A DNA stretch of 64,000 bases from Chlorobium sp. (GCF_021740465.1 NZ_JAIOZR010000005.1:62001-126000); one strand, 5' to 3'; counted from the stretch's first letter, positions 39,605-48,655 are shown. Numbers and translations: made by a program. Notes: generated by a model not told the origin, from the sequence alone.

Positions 39605-40012
39605 TTATTGCTTCAATTTCTTGTCATCGGGATTCAGCCGGTAAATTCCCCAATTGATATATGCGGCGAAGAGCCCCCATCCAAGGTAGGGAACAAGGAG
39701 CATGCCGGCGAGGGTATTGACCTGAAAGAACATGGTCATCACCACAATGAGAGTCAGGTCGATAACAAGAATATCGAGCAGGGCGAGAAGGATATTTTTT
39801 CGGTCGAAGAAGAGCCTTGTCCAGCTGAAGCTTGCCGAGAAGTGGATCAGAAGGAAAAACGTTGCCGGAATGAGATTGCTTTTTGCCGGGGAGAGGAAAT
39901 AGACGATCAACGCGGAAAAAATAAAGATGTAAAGCACTGTCCACACCGGCCCGAATACGGTTTTAGGCGGTGTAAAACGCGGTTTTTTCAGATTGTCGTA
40001 CCAGGTAGCCAT
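39605..40012 (-). CDS. TspO/MBR-family protein lacking the first helix
   Basis: The 135-residue protein matches TspO from the WYxxLxKPxxxPP motif onward (ATWYDNLKKPRFTPPKTVFGPVWTVLY), with four membrane helices and the LLVPYLGWGLFAAYINWGIYRLN end. TspO proteins normally have five helices, the first before this motif; here the ATG at 40012 precedes it directly and the upstream frame has no start codon before a stop at 40061-40063. TspO binds porphyrins and affects tetrapyrrole metabolism in photosynthetic bacteria. The missing helix may be an ancestral short form or a truncation. It lies between the PPC gene and the NifO-like pair. Confidence 0.8.
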   Translation of the reverse strand: MATWYDNLKKPRFTPPKTVFGPVWTVLYIFIFSALIVYFLSPAKSNLIPATFFLLIHFSASFSWTRLFFDRKNILLALLDILVIDLTLIVVMTMFFQVNTLAGMLLVPYLGWGLFAAYINWGIYRLNPDDKKLKQ

Positions 40013-40109
40013 AAGCGGGGAAACTGCTTTATAAATGTGGTGTCGTCCGGGTGAACGCCATCAGCTGTCATTATTCATACAAGAGTTTCCCTGTCGAAAT
40101 GGTTCCTTT

Positions 40110-40138
40110 CCCGGCAGAACTTTTTTGTTGCTGCCGGG
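40110..40138 (-). other. Stem-loop between the 102-residue gene and tspO
   Basis: CCCGGCAG (40110-40117) pairs with CTGCCGGG (40131-40138), with a T-rich loop in plus-strand reading. No U-tract follows on the minus strand, so it may be a processing or stability element of the operon, or simply a weak terminator. Confidence 0.4.
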
Positions 40139-40155
40139 GAATCCCGTGGCGGCAC

Positions 40156-40464
40156 TCACATGTCGAAAAACCGGATCTGCAGGTTTTCGTCCGGTTGTTC
40201 GCTGAGGCTGTAGCGCCCTTTTTTTGAAATGGAGAGCCCTTTTTTATCGGCAGCCGGAATAAGGCTCTCTTCAATGCTGTCGGCATTTTTTTTCGGGCAG
40301 TCGCTGTTGAAAAAAAGATGCATGACCGATCCGGTTTCCCCAAACTGCAGGAGGAAATCGCTGTGGTTTACGAAGACAAGGTCTTCGTATGCATAGGTGA
40401 CTTCATGGCCGAGCTCTTCGAGCAGCTGCATGACGGTTCCGAGAGGACGTAATGATTGTTCCAT
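40156..40464 (-). CDS. Hypothetical protein paired with the NifO-like gene
   Basis: The 102-residue protein (MEQSLRPLGTVMQLLEELG start) has an alpha/beta pattern with VTYAYEDLVFVNHSDFLLQFG and SVMHLFFNSDC; no family was recognised. It begins three bases after the NifO-like stop codon, so translational coupling is likely and a shared role is a fair inference. It has no signal peptide or membrane segment, so it is probably cytoplasmic. Confidence 0.6.
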   Translation of the reverse strand: MEQSLRPLGTVMQLLEELGHEVTYAYEDLVFVNHSDFLLQFGETGSVMHLFFNSDCPKKNADSIEESLIPAADKKGLSISKKGRYSLSEQPDENLQIRFFDM

Positions 40465-40467
40465 AGG

Positions 40468-40920
40468 TCAATGGTTCTGGTTTGTGCATGAAAAATTGGC
40501 AAGATGAGGACAATTGTCCATATCGGTCATTCGTAACGATTCGACAACCTTTTCGGCTCCGGGGAGCGGCGAGAGGCTTATCAGGTTTCTGAGCAGCGGC
40601 ATGTTGAATCCCTGAATACAGTGACCTCCGATTTTCATGAGAGGACGTTTGATGAGTATCGGATTGCCGATCATGGCGTCGAGGGCTTCATCCCTGCTGC
40701 AGGCATACGGATCGGTTTCGCCGGATTTTACGGAGGGAGCCGCAGGATTGAAGCATTCGGCAACCGGCTTTTCCCCTAAAAAACAGCCGAGTTCCTCTTT
40801 TGTCCATGGATATTCGAGCAGATTCAGGGTTTCGACTGTATGCCCCGAAAGTTGAAGCATGGCTTTCTGTCTGCTGTTGTTGCGGCATCCCGGCTTTTCA
40901 AAAAATAGAATATTTGCCAT
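40468..40920 (-). CDS. Nitrogenase-associated (NifO-like) ArsC-family protein
   Basis: The 150-residue protein has the ArsC/Spx thioredoxin-like fold with a single active-site cysteine (FFEKPGCRNNSRQKAML, Cys12), then GHTVETLNLLEYPWTKEEL, the KSGETDP segment and LIKRPLMKIGG, in which KRPL matches the conserved RPL of ArsC proteins. The NN after the cysteine and the PWT motif are typical of the nitrogenase-associated subgroup (NifO-like) rather than true arsenate reductases. Green sulfur bacteria fix nitrogen, but no nif gene is in this window. A role in nitrogen regulation is therefore inferred from the family only. No sigma-54 promoter was seen upstream. Confidence 0.78.
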   Translation of the reverse strand: MANILFFEKPGCRNNSRQKAMLQLSGHTVETLNLLEYPWTKEELGCFLGEKPVAECFNPAAPSVKSGETDPYACSRDEALDAMIGNPILIKRPLMKIGGHCIQGFNMPLLRNLISLSPLPGAEKVVESLRMTDMDNCPHLANFSCTNQNH

Positions 40921-41065
40921 GATTTTTTCAGGCGATATAGGTTTATATGCTTTTATAATAAGGCTATTATTTTTTTTTAATAAAAAATGAAGCTTATTTA
41001 GCTTTTAAACCGAATAAAGTAATATAAAATTCCGGTTTTGTAACAATCAAAAAAAGGAGGACAGT

Positions 41066-41323
41066 ATGGCAGAGAGCAATATGCAGGCATGGGAAAAGAT
41101 TCTTGAGTACGCATCTGTGCCGCTGCATGGAACCATGTCGCGGAAAATTCGTAAAGGCGTCAAGCTGCAGATCAATGAGGGGCAAATCTATGAAAATGCA
41201 GTTTTTTTCATCAGCGATCTGTTTCTTCGTGTAACCGAAGAGGGGGATGACGGGTTGGCAGTCAATACCTACTACGATATGAAGGCGGTTGCAAGCATCC
41301 GGACGTACAGCAGCAAAGAGTAA
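41066..41323 (+). CDS. Small hypothetical protein
   Basis: The 85-residue protein starts at an ATG preceded by an excellent Shine-Dalgarno sequence (AAAGGAGGACAGT). It has a helical start (MQAWEKILEYA) and a strand-rich remainder (KGVKLQINEGQIYENAVFF, LFLRVTEEG, MKAVASIRTY), suggestive of a small beta barrel, but no family was recognised. It is monocistronic: divergent from the NifO-like gene on one side and followed by a terminator. Its stop codon is directly followed by the dispersed repeat. Confidence 0.7.
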   Translation: MAESNMQAWEKILEYASVPLHGTMSRKIRKGVKLQINEGQIYENAVFFISDLFLRVTEEGDDGLAVNTYYDMKAVASIRTYSSKE

Positions 41324-41360
41324 GTAGCCAGTAGCCAGTAGTCGGGAGTCTGGAGACAGG
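41324..41360 (+). repeat. Degenerate short tandem repeat just after the stop codon of the 85-residue gene
   Basis: Near-copies of the same words as at 23951: AGTAGCC AGTAGCC AGTAGTCGGGAGTCTGGAGAC. Orientation relative to the upstream gene is the same. Confidence 0.7.
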
Positions 41361-41419
41361 AACAGAAAGCATTTGTCGCCATTTCAGGGATACAGGCAAA
41401 AATAAGAGTTTTCGGGAGG

Positions 41420-41452
41420 GGCCGGCTTGTTTACTGAAGCCGGCCTTTTTTT
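41420..41452 (+). terminator. Intrinsic terminator after the 85-residue gene
   Basis: GGCCGGCTT (41420-41428) pairs with AAGCCGGCC (41437-41445), followed by seven T. It touches the end of the convergent SulP gene. Confidence 0.85.
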
Positions 41453-43167
41453 CAGGATTGTTCGGGGGTTTCCCGCTGCACCGACGGGATGAAATCCGGT
41501 TGTTTGCCCATTTTCGGCAGGCCGAGCAGTTCTCTTGAGCGGTCGAGAGCATCGTCGATATGTCCGAAAACATTATTTTCCCCGATTTCATCGTAAATAC
41601 CGTACTGCTGCATGGCAAACAGCGGCTGGGCATGCACACCTGAAAGAATGAGATGTGTGGAGGTTTTTCGGGAGTCTGCAAGCAGTTCACCGAGCATGTT
41701 TAAGCCGGTTGCATCGATCGAGAGTACATTTCTCATGCGGATGATGCGGATTTTCGGCGCTTTTTCCACGATATGCATGGCATCCTTGAACTTTGAAGCC
41801 GCTCCGAAAAACATCGCACCGCTGATTTCAAACACCTCGACGCCATCCGGTACGTTTCTGGTACTGATGGTGTTCGGGTCATCCTCCTCCTCGCGGTCTT
41901 TGAGTTCCCTGGTAATGATATTGACGTTGGCAAGACTGGCCATATGCTGCATAAAGAGAAATACCGAAAGAAGCATGCCGATTTCAATAGCCACAGTCAG
42001 GTCGAAAACGACGGTCAGACCAAAAGTCGTCAGGAGAACGACGACGTCGCTTTTCGGGCTTTTGAGGAGCTTGCGGAACACATGGTGTTCGCTCATGTTC
42101 CAGGCGACCACGATGAGAATGGCAGCAAGTGCAGGCATCGGTATGAGTTTAGCCCATTTTCCGAACAGCATCATGATCAGCAGCAGTGTCAGCGCGTGAA
42201 CCATGCCGGCAACCGGTGTGCGCCCGCCATTTTTGACGTTGGTTGCCGTGCGTGCGATGGCTCCGGTGACCGGAATTCCTCCGAAAAGCGGAGAGATGAT
42301 GTTCGCCGCACCCTGGGCGACCAGCTCCATGTTCGATTTATGCCTGCTGCCGATCATGCCGTCGGATACCACGGCTGAGAGGAGTGCCTCTATAGCTCCC
42401 AGGAGAGCGATGGTCGTGGCCGGCATGACGAGCTGTTTTATGGTGGCTAAATCAAACACCGGTAAGGATGGCGCCGGAAGGGTGGAGGGGATCTCTCCGA
42501 AGCGTGATTCGATGGTTGCAACGTCGAGCCTGAGGTAGTGCACCAGAGCCGTTGCCGCAATGATGGCGACGATCGATCCGGGTATCTTTTTGGAAACCTT
42601 CGGCCAGAAAACGATAATGAGGAGCGAGAGCATGCCGACCAGAAAACTTTCCGGGTTGAGGGTCGACAGGTGGCGTCCGTAGGCAATCCATTTTTCGATA
42701 AAGTCGGCGGGAACCTTATTGATGGCAAGTCCGAGAAAATCGCTGATCTGGCTTGAAAAGATAATGACTGCAATGCCGCTTGTGAAGCCTACCACAACAG
42801 GGTAGGGGATGAACTTGATGAGCGAGCCGAACTGGGCGAACCCCATGAGCATGAGAATGACACCGGCCATAATGGTAGCGATCATGAGGCCGTTGATACC
42901 GTACTGCTCGACAATGCCGTAAAGAATAACGATAAAGGCACCTGTCGGACCGCCTATCTGTACCCGGCTGCCACCGAGAAACGATATGAGAAAGCCGCCG
43001 ATAACTGCCGTGATGAGGCCCTTTTCCGGTGATACTCCGGATGCGATGGCAAAGGCGATAGCCAGAGGCAGCGCGACAATACCGACAAGAATGCCTGACG
43101 TGATATCACGGGAAATCTGCTGCGGAGTTAATTCCGAAAGAACGCTGAAGAGCTTGGGTTTGAACAT
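41452..43167 (-). CDS. SulP-family anion permease with STAS domain
   Basis: The 571-residue protein has a SulP transport domain of 10-14 helices ([27 protein letters not shown] at the start, [14 protein letters not shown] and the central [23 protein letters not shown] signature, cited by key residues) and a C-terminal STAS domain (about 440-555, [16 protein letters not shown] and [14 protein letters not shown]). Members carry sulfate, bicarbonate or other anions. In a sulfur-oxidising phototroph sulfate export/import or bicarbonate supply are both plausible; the sequence does not decide. It starts at ATG 43167 and is divergent from the cyclase-like gene. Confidence 0.93.
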   Translation of the reverse strand: MFKPKLFSVLSELTPQQISRDITSGILVGIVALPLAIAFAIASGVSPEKGLITAVIGGFLISFLGGSRVQIGGPTGAFIVILYGIVEQYGINGLMIATIMAGVILMLMGFAQFGSLIKFIPYPVVVGFTSGIAVIIFSSQISDFLGLAINKVPADFIEKWIAYGRHLSTLNPESFLVGMLSLLIIVFWPKVSKKIPGSIVAIIAATALVHYLRLDVATIESRFGEIPSTLPAPSLPVFDLATIKQLVMPATTIALLGAIEALLSAVVSDGMIGSRHKSNMELVAQGAANIISPLFGGIPVTGAIARTATNVKNGGRTPVAGMVHALTLLLIMMLFGKWAKLIPMPALAAILIVVAWNMSEHHVFRKLLKSPKSDVVVLLTTFGLTVVFDLTVAIEIGMLLSVFLFMQHMASLANVNIITRELKDREEEDDPNTISTRNVPDGVEVFEISGAMFFGAASKFKDAMHIVEKAPKIRIIRMRNVLSIDATGLNMLGELLADSRKTSTHLILSGVHAQPLFAMQQYGIYDEIGENNVFGHIDDALDRSRELLGLPKMGKQPDFIPSVQRETPEQS

Positions 43168-43323
43168 GGCGACGCTGAAGTGATGGAAATGAACAGGTAT
43201 TGTTTTGGTTTTGAAAAGGTTAAATGAGAAATTCTATATAACTGTTTCACCCTTGTCTTTCAACCATTTGCGGTCGGTGCTGCAAAAAATGTTGTATTTC
43301 TCCAACCAAACAGGCGGTTACGA

Positions 43324-44124
43324 GTGAAAACACCGCATACGTTCAATACCGTTCAGGACCTTCTGCTCTCTCAGCCGCTGACGGTCGATGTTGAAATCGA
43401 GGATGCCTGGTCTGGACCGTTCGCCGTAAAGGGTCTTGAATTTGAGGGAATAGCGCTCTATGTCGGGGTTTCCGGTTTTTCCCGCCTCTCCCTCGAACTG
43501 GAGCCTTCCGAAGTGCTGATCTATGAGAACATGTTTCTTTCATGGATCCGGAGGCTGCTTGAGAAGGAGCGGTTCTGCATGGTAGAGCGGTTTATCGACC
43601 ATGCTGTGGTAATGCTTTTTTCAGAGGCATTCGGTTCCGAAGATCCTTTTCTCGATGCCCTGCAGGTATCCAGAATACTTGGTGAAAACGATGAGCCGGG
43701 TTTCAGTCCGGCTATCGGTATTGCTTCCGGAACGGTTGTCGCGGGTTTTACAGGTTCGCCGGGAGAGTACACCGTGTCGGTTTACGGAAGACCCCTGATG
43801 CTTGCCGCCGGTTTTGCAGCGATGAAGCCTGCGGGGGATTTTGCGGCAAGCATCACCTTTTCCGAAGAGGAGTGGCGTGGGCGTTCCCTCGACAAGGTTT
43901 TTCCTCCGGTGGAGTACGTCCATCCCGAGAAAGGTCGGGTGCGCAATCCCCAGGCCTGGCGGCTCGGTGAAACAAGGCTTGTCGATATTCCCGGTACCGG
44001 AAAGGTTGCCGTAAGGGATATCGCGAACTTCATTCACTGGATGTCGGACACTACAGCCGAGAAAAAAGCAAAAGAGTGGTTCAGTCTTATTCGCTCGAAA
44101 GGCTATTATAAAAAAAACAGATAG
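43324..44124 (+). CDS. Degenerate class III nucleotide cyclase-like protein
   Basis: The 266-residue protein has a cyclase homology domain (about 40-170) that keeps the outline GIALYVGVSGFSRLS ... ERFIDHAVVMLF ... IGIASGTVVAGFTGSPGEYTVSVYGRPLMLAAG. Key residues are lost: the first metal-binding aspartate of the FxDxxGFT motif is Gly48, and the VNxAxR transition-state Asn and Arg are replaced (LMLAAG). Asp92 in the second motif remains. It is therefore probably a non-catalytic sensor or regulator. The start is a GTG at 43324. No HAMP, PAS or membrane segment is present. It is a single gene, divergent from SulP. Confidence 0.65.
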   Translation: MKTPHTFNTVQDLLLSQPLTVDVEIEDAWSGPFAVKGLEFEGIALYVGVSGFSRLSLELEPSEVLIYENMFLSWIRRLLEKERFCMVERFIDHAVVMLFSEAFGSEDPFLDALQVSRILGENDEPGFSPAIGIASGTVVAGFTGSPGEYTVSVYGRPLMLAAGFAAMKPAGDFAASITFSEEEWRGRSLDKVFPPVEYVHPEKGRVRNPQAWRLGETRLVDIPGTGKVAVRDIANFIHWMSDTTAEKKAKEWFSLIRSKGYYKKNR

Positions 44125-44265
44125 TTACCGTTCCTTTTGGATTATTTGCGAATCATTACTACTCTTGTTTATACCTTGTTTTCTGCCGGCACCGGCTTGT
44201 TTAATTAGTGTAGTCCACCCATTCCACACGTAATCTCGAAGAACAATCATAAAAAGAGCACAACC

Positions 44266-44763
44266 ATGCCTACAACGAAAGAGAACCTTAAGGAAGCATT
44301 CGGCGGTGAGAGCCAGGCAAACCAGAAGTACCTCGCATTTGCCAAGGAAGCCGAACGGGAAGGTTTTGTCAACGTCGCCAAACTGTTCAGAACAACCGCA
44401 CAGGCCGAGTTGATTCATGCCGAAGGCCATCTGGCTGCTCTCGGGGGCATCGGTTCTACCGCTGAAAACCTGCAGACAGCAATCGGGGGAGAAACCTACG
44501 AGCATACCGAGATGTATCCCCCAATGCTTGAGCAGGCCATCGCTGAAGACCATCCGGCAAAGCGCATGTTCGCTTTCGTCGTAAAAGCCGAACAGGTGCA
44601 TGCCGAACTCTACCGGAAAGCTATGGAGGCGGTACAGAACGGTCAGGATATCAACGCAACCGAAGTATGGCTTTGCCCCATCTGTGGCCACATCGAACTG
44701 GCCACTCCGCCGGAAAAGTGTCCGATCTGCGGCGCAAAATCGTCGGTGTACGTTCAGGTATGA
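44266..44763 (+). CDS. rbr: Rubrerythrin
   Basis: The 165-residue protein detoxifies hydrogen peroxide in anaerobes with a non-heme di-iron centre. The helical domain carries the ligands in FGGESQANQKY (Glu), AELIHAEGH (Glu and His), and AEQVHAELY; the C-terminal rubredoxin domain has CPICG at 137-141 and CPICGA at 152-157, binding one iron. Length is short but complete. The protein is likely reduced by rubredoxin or NADH-dependent partners that are not adjacent. Together with the peroxiredoxin at 0.65 kb it forms part of oxidative protection in a strict anaerobe. A terminator follows. Confidence 0.95.
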   Translation: MPTTKENLKEAFGGESQANQKYLAFAKEAEREGFVNVAKLFRTTAQAELIHAEGHLAALGGIGSTAENLQTAIGGETYEHTEMYPPMLEQAIAEDHPAKRMFAFVVKAEQVHAELYRKAMEAVQNGQDINATEVWLCPICGHIELATPPEKCPICGAKSSVYVQV

Positions 44764-44785
44764 TTTTCTTCTGAACATTTCATGC

Positions 44786-44813
44786 AAGGGCGGTTGAAAA
44801 GACCGCCTTTTTG
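44786..44813 (+). terminator. Intrinsic terminator after rbr
   Basis: GGCGGT (44789-44794) pairs with ACCGCC (44802-44807), extended by AAG/TTT, followed by five T. Confidence 0.75.
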
Positions 44814-44956
44814 CTTCTTTACCTGCCCGATATTTTGTAACTAAAATAAAGGACCCGCTCCCGGAGGCAAGCTGACCTCATGCTCCGGTCGAAAAGTCTC
44901 AATGGAGTGTGCGGCCCTCCTGAAACAGTTGATGATTGGAATCCGCAGTTTTTTTT

Positions 44957-46723
44957 ATGCACGAATTTGATTTTCTCGGCGAGCTGGTTCTTATCGGTGT
45001 TCTGGCGATTGCTATTATCCTCATCTTTCAGCGGCTCAGGATCCCGCCGGTTATCGGTCTGATTTTTACCGGTATCGTGCTCGGTCCTTCAGGCATCGGC
45101 GCCGTGTATGACGAGAAGCTCATCGGAACCCTTGCAGAGCTGGGTGTGATTCTCCTGCTTTTTACCATCGGGCTGGAGTTTTCCCTGGAAGAGCTCAAAA
45201 GGCTGAAAAAAATCGTGCTGGTCGGCGGTATCGTTCAGATCCTCGTGACCGGACTTGCCGTCAGCTGCCTGGCTTTCTGGTTGTTGTACGGTATCGGCAA
45301 AGCGATAACCGTTGAGGCGGCCATATTCCTGGGCTTCGCTTTTTCCGTCAGCAGTACGGCCATCTGTCTGAAAATTCTTACCGACAGGGAAGAACTCGCC
45401 ATGCCGCACGGCAAGATAGCCCTCGGCATTCTGATTTTTCAGGATATCGCCATTGTTCCCCTGATGATCGGCATCAACTTTCTCAGCCCCGATGTGGCTC
45501 CTTCAGTAGAGAATATTTTCAGAAAAGTCGGATTTATTCTGCTCTTCGGCGCGGCCATTTTTACCGGTTTCAGGCTGTTCATGCCCAGAATGGTGCGTTT
45601 GATTGCTTCCCTGCACGCCCGGGAGGTGCTCGTTATCGGTGCGCTGGTCATCTGTTTCGGTGCGGCCTATCTCACCTCGCTTGCCGGGCTCTCCCTTGCG
45701 CTCGGCTCTTTCGTTGCCGGTATGGTGATCGCAAGCACCGACGAGAGCCATCAGATCAGTCTTACCATCGATCCTTTCCGTGAAGCCTTCACCAGTATTT
45801 TTTTTATTTCCGTTGGCCTCCTGCTCGATGTGAAGATGATTAATCTGCCGCTTTTTGTCTCCATCGCTCTCGGCGTATTGCTTGTCAAGGGCCTGCTTGT
45901 TGCCGGAGTTTCGCTTTTTCTCGGCTACTCTCTTCGGGTAAGTATGATGGCCGGCATGGCGCTCGCCCAGATCGGCGAGTTCTCGTTTGTGCTGGCCGAA
46001 TCCGGTCTGAATAACCGGATCATCACCAACGAGGTGTTTCAGGCCATGCTTGCCATTATTGTGGTGACCATGATTGTCACTCCGGCCATGATAGCAATCG
46101 CTCCCAAGGTCGCCGACCAGGTTGCTCCCGTACTTGGTTTTATTCCTCTTCCGAAAAGGGATTCCGGTGCAGCCCCTGTCCGCCCTGCCGACAGCACCAT
46201 TATCTGCGCAGGGGAGATTCATGCGGCTATTATCGGATTCGGCGTGAACGGGCAGAATGTCGCTGCGGTGCTTCACGCGACAAATATATCCTATTCGGTG
46301 CTTGAGGTTGACCGTGAAATCGTCAGAACCATGCGCCGCAAAGGGGAACCGATCTATTACGGCGACTGTACGGAGAAAAAATCACTGCTTCGGGCCGGGA
46401 TCGATCATGCCCGCGCTGTGGTGCTCGGCATATCGGACAACGGCGCTGTTCGCAAATGCATCCCGGTGATTCGTGAAATCAATCCCAAGGCATTTGTCAT
46501 CGTAAGGGCCAGAACGCTCGACGAGGTCGACAGTCTCTATAAAGCGGGAGCGGATGTTGTGGTGACCGAAAAGTTTGAAACCTCCATCCAGATCTTTTCC
46601 CAGCTGCTTAACCACTTTACAGTCGAGCCCGAGCTGATTCTCGAACAGCAGGAGATCATCCGTCGTGAATGCGAAAAGATTTTTTTCCAGACGCCTCCTG
46701 CCGCCCTGACCAGACAGGTCTGA
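44957..46723 (+). CDS. CPA2-type monovalent cation:proton antiporter with TrkA-N domain (KefB/YbaL-like)
   Basis: The 588-residue protein has a 12-helix exchanger domain (LLFTIGLEFSLEELK, GFAFSVSSTAICLKIL, ILIFQDIAIVPLMIG, AQIGEFSFVLAESG) and a cytoplasmic Rossmann TrkA-N domain from about 410 (AAIIGFGVNGQNVAAVL, then YYGDCTEKKSLLRAG). This is the KefB/KefC/YbaL layout: potassium or sodium efflux in exchange for protons under nucleotide control. The RCK-C domain is absent or very short. ATG 44957 (MHEFDFLGEL) is preferred to an in-frame TTG at 44936. It is the second CPA2 antiporter in the window, with a different regulatory tail from the one at 17.5 kb. Confidence 0.92.
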   Translation: MHEFDFLGELVLIGVLAIAIILIFQRLRIPPVIGLIFTGIVLGPSGIGAVYDEKLIGTLAELGVILLLFTIGLEFSLEELKRLKKIVLVGGIVQILVTGLAVSCLAFWLLYGIGKAITVEAAIFLGFAFSVSSTAICLKILTDREELAMPHGKIALGILIFQDIAIVPLMIGINFLSPDVAPSVENIFRKVGFILLFGAAIFTGFRLFMPRMVRLIASLHAREVLVIGALVICFGAAYLTSLAGLSLALGSFVAGMVIASTDESHQISLTIDPFREAFTSIFFISVGLLLDVKMINLPLFVSIALGVLLVKGLLVAGVSLFLGYSLRVSMMAGMALAQIGEFSFVLAESGLNNRIITNEVFQAMLAIIVVTMIVTPAMIAIAPKVADQVAPVLGFIPLPKRDSGAAPVRPADSTIICAGEIHAAIIGFGVNGQNVAAVLHATNISYSVLEVDREIVRTMRRKGEPIYYGDCTEKKSLLRAGIDHARAVVLGISDNGAVRKCIPVIREINPKAFVIVRARTLDEVDSLYKAGADVVVTEKFETSIQIFSQLLNHFTVEPELILEQQEIIRRECEKIFFQTPPAALTRQV

Positions 46724-46894
46724 ACCTGACCGGCAGGGTGTATCCTGCTGCAAGCGGTATAATCTGACGAATCTCAGGAAGCATTTGTCCATGCGTGATG
46801 ATATTTTCGTAACAATGACGGGATTCCTTTTGTATATTTATTTGTCGCCTTGCGCTTGATCTCTGCAGTTCCTTATAACTTCAGCAGTAACGTT

Positions 46895-47851
46895 ATGGAG
46901 CACTCTCTCCCGCCTCTGGCCACCGCCAAATTCAGGAATTACCATCGCCAACTCCTTGAACAGCTCGATGCAGCCACTACATCAGAAGTAAAACGTGCTC
47001 GCTACGAACTCGAGATGATGGAGAAGAGCCATTTTATTGAACTCAACGGTATTGTACACCATTATCACGATTCCGGTCCGATGGATGCAAAAACAGTTGT
47101 GGTACTCATTCACGGATGGGACTGCTGGTGGATGTGGTGGCATCATGTTATCAGGGACCTGAACAACCGGGGGATCAGGACCATCGCCTACGACATGCGC
47201 GGCCACGGTTGGTCGGACAACGACCCCCGCAACCACTACCACATCGATTTTTTTGCGAAGGATCTTGGTCAAATGGTCGATAAACTCGCTCTCGATCGGT
47301 TCCACATCGCTGCTTTTTCGTTCGGCCCTTTCGTGGCTCTCGATTATGCCCGCTCGGCTCCCGGAAGGATTCTTTCGATGACCTTTTTCAATTTCGGTTA
47401 CCTGCCGAACAATGCCTTTATTTCAGCCGTGGCTCCCGCCTCGATCACCTTTATGTTCAACAACCTGCTTCGGGGTCTTACCTGGTGGCTTCCTGCATAT
47501 ATTTTCGCCCGTCTTGTGCTTGCAAAAAACACGGTCATGCTGCACGATATTCTCATTGGCTTCAAGAGCCTCGGCTTGTGCGCTCCTGAGGCAATAGAGC
47601 AAACGACCAGGCAGATTACCTCTTTCGAGATCACGGATTCTGTACCAGATATGGTAAGAGCTGTAGATATGCCGGTGCTGTTTGTCGCCGGTGAAGGGGA
47701 TGTCATCATGACCTGCGAGAATGCCCTTAAACTGCAGGAGATGACCGAGAAGGGGAGTTACGTTTGTGTTCCGGAGTGCGGCCATCTGATTACCGTCGAA
47801 CTTCCCGATACGGCCTCAGAACTGATTCTCCGGCAGGTGTTTCAGAATTGA
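46895..47851 (+). CDS. Alpha/beta hydrolase
   Basis: The 318-residue protein has the alpha/beta-hydrolase core: LIHGWDCWW (oxyanion loop, 71-79), YDMRGHGWSD (99-108), the nucleophile elbow AFSFGPFVALD with Ser142, acid Asp269 in AGEGDVIM and His297 in ECGHLITVELP. A cluster of tryptophans directly after the HGWD (WWMWW) is unusual and should line the active-site entrance. A cap domain lies between about 165 and 245. The substrate is unknown. ATG 46895 is preferred to an in-frame TTG at 46850. It is convergent with trpF, 12 bases apart, without a terminator. Confidence 0.85.
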   Translation: MEHSLPPLATAKFRNYHRQLLEQLDAATTSEVKRARYELEMMEKSHFIELNGIVHHYHDSGPMDAKTVVVLIHGWDCWWMWWHHVIRDLNNRGIRTIAYDMRGHGWSDNDPRNHYHIDFFAKDLGQMVDKLALDRFHIAAFSFGPFVALDYARSAPGRILSMTFFNFGYLPNNAFISAVAPASITFMFNNLLRGLTWWLPAYIFARLVLAKNTVMLHDILIGFKSLGLCAPEAIEQTTRQITSFEITDSVPDMVRAVDMPVLFVAGEGDVIMTCENALKLQEMTEKGSYVCVPECGHLITVELPDTASELILRQVFQN

Positions 47852-47863
47852 GCCGCGTTTCGG

Positions 47864-48505
47864 TCAGGCTTTTTTTGCTGCATCTATGAACGCCTTGATT
47901 TTTTCAGGGCTTTTGATGCCGGGTGAGAGTTCAACACCGCTTGCGGTGTCCACACCCCAGGGTCGGGCCAACTGCACCGCCGATGCTACGTTTTCGGGGT
48001 TGAGGCCTCCGGCAAGAATTGCGTAACCGAATCCTCTGAGTTCCTCGAAGATTTCCGCCGCCAGCCCCTGTTCAATCCGTTCACCGGTGCCTCCCTCCAT
48101 TCCGGGACGGCAGGCATCGAAAAGGAAACTGTTGACCCTGCTTTCCAGTGCAAATCTTCTCACCATTGCGGTATCAAAGCCGGGTTCCGGACGAAAAACC
48201 CTGATGATCCTGACATTGGAGATTTCCAGCGCTTTTTCCGCCGTGTAGCGATTTGAGTGCAATTGCGCTGCCTGCAGCCGGCATGTGCTGCATATCGAGC
48301 TGATTTCTCCAGGTGATTGTTCGACAAAAATTCCCGTACAGGCGATAAATGGTGGCAGTTCAGCGATGATTGCCGCCGCCTTTTCAGGCTCGATATAACG
48401 GGGACTTTTCCTGCTGAAATTGAACCCGAGCGCATCGGCTCCCGACCTGCAGGCGCAGAGGGCATCTTCAAGGCTTTTTATGCCGCAGATTTTCACTTTA
48501 ACCAT
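47864..48505 (-). CDS. trpF: Phosphoribosylanthranilate isomerase
   Basis: The 213-residue TIM-barrel enzyme performs the Amadori rearrangement in tryptophan synthesis. It begins VKVKICGIKSLEDA with catalytic Cys7, has ADALGFNFSRKSPRYI, the LFDACRPGMEGGTGERI region that replaces the usual LLDxxxxGGTGxxF and contains the catalytic aspartate, ILAGGLNPENV and VDTASGVELSPGIKSPEKI (phosphate loop, cited by key residues). It stands alone on the minus strand; trpE is at 25.5 kb. Confidence 0.94.
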   Translation of the reverse strand: MVKVKICGIKSLEDALCACRSGADALGFNFSRKSPRYIEPEKAAAIIAELPPFIACTGIFVEQSPGEISSICSTCRLQAAQLHSNRYTAEKALEISNVRIIRVFRPEPGFDTAMVRRFALESRVNSFLFDACRPGMEGGTGERIEQGLAAEIFEELRGFGYAILAGGLNPENVASAVQLARPWGVDTASGVELSPGIKSPEKIKAFIDAAKKA

Positions 48506-48655
48506 AACTGAAACATAATGGATTTGATGGAATATAAGCCTGTTCGATCAGAAATATCATGCCGTGTTTCATGCATTTTTTCAGGTAATCACTCCCTCTG
48601 CGGCGTATTGTGATTTCCCTTAATTATCCGTATTATCAAAGCCGATCTTTAAGAG

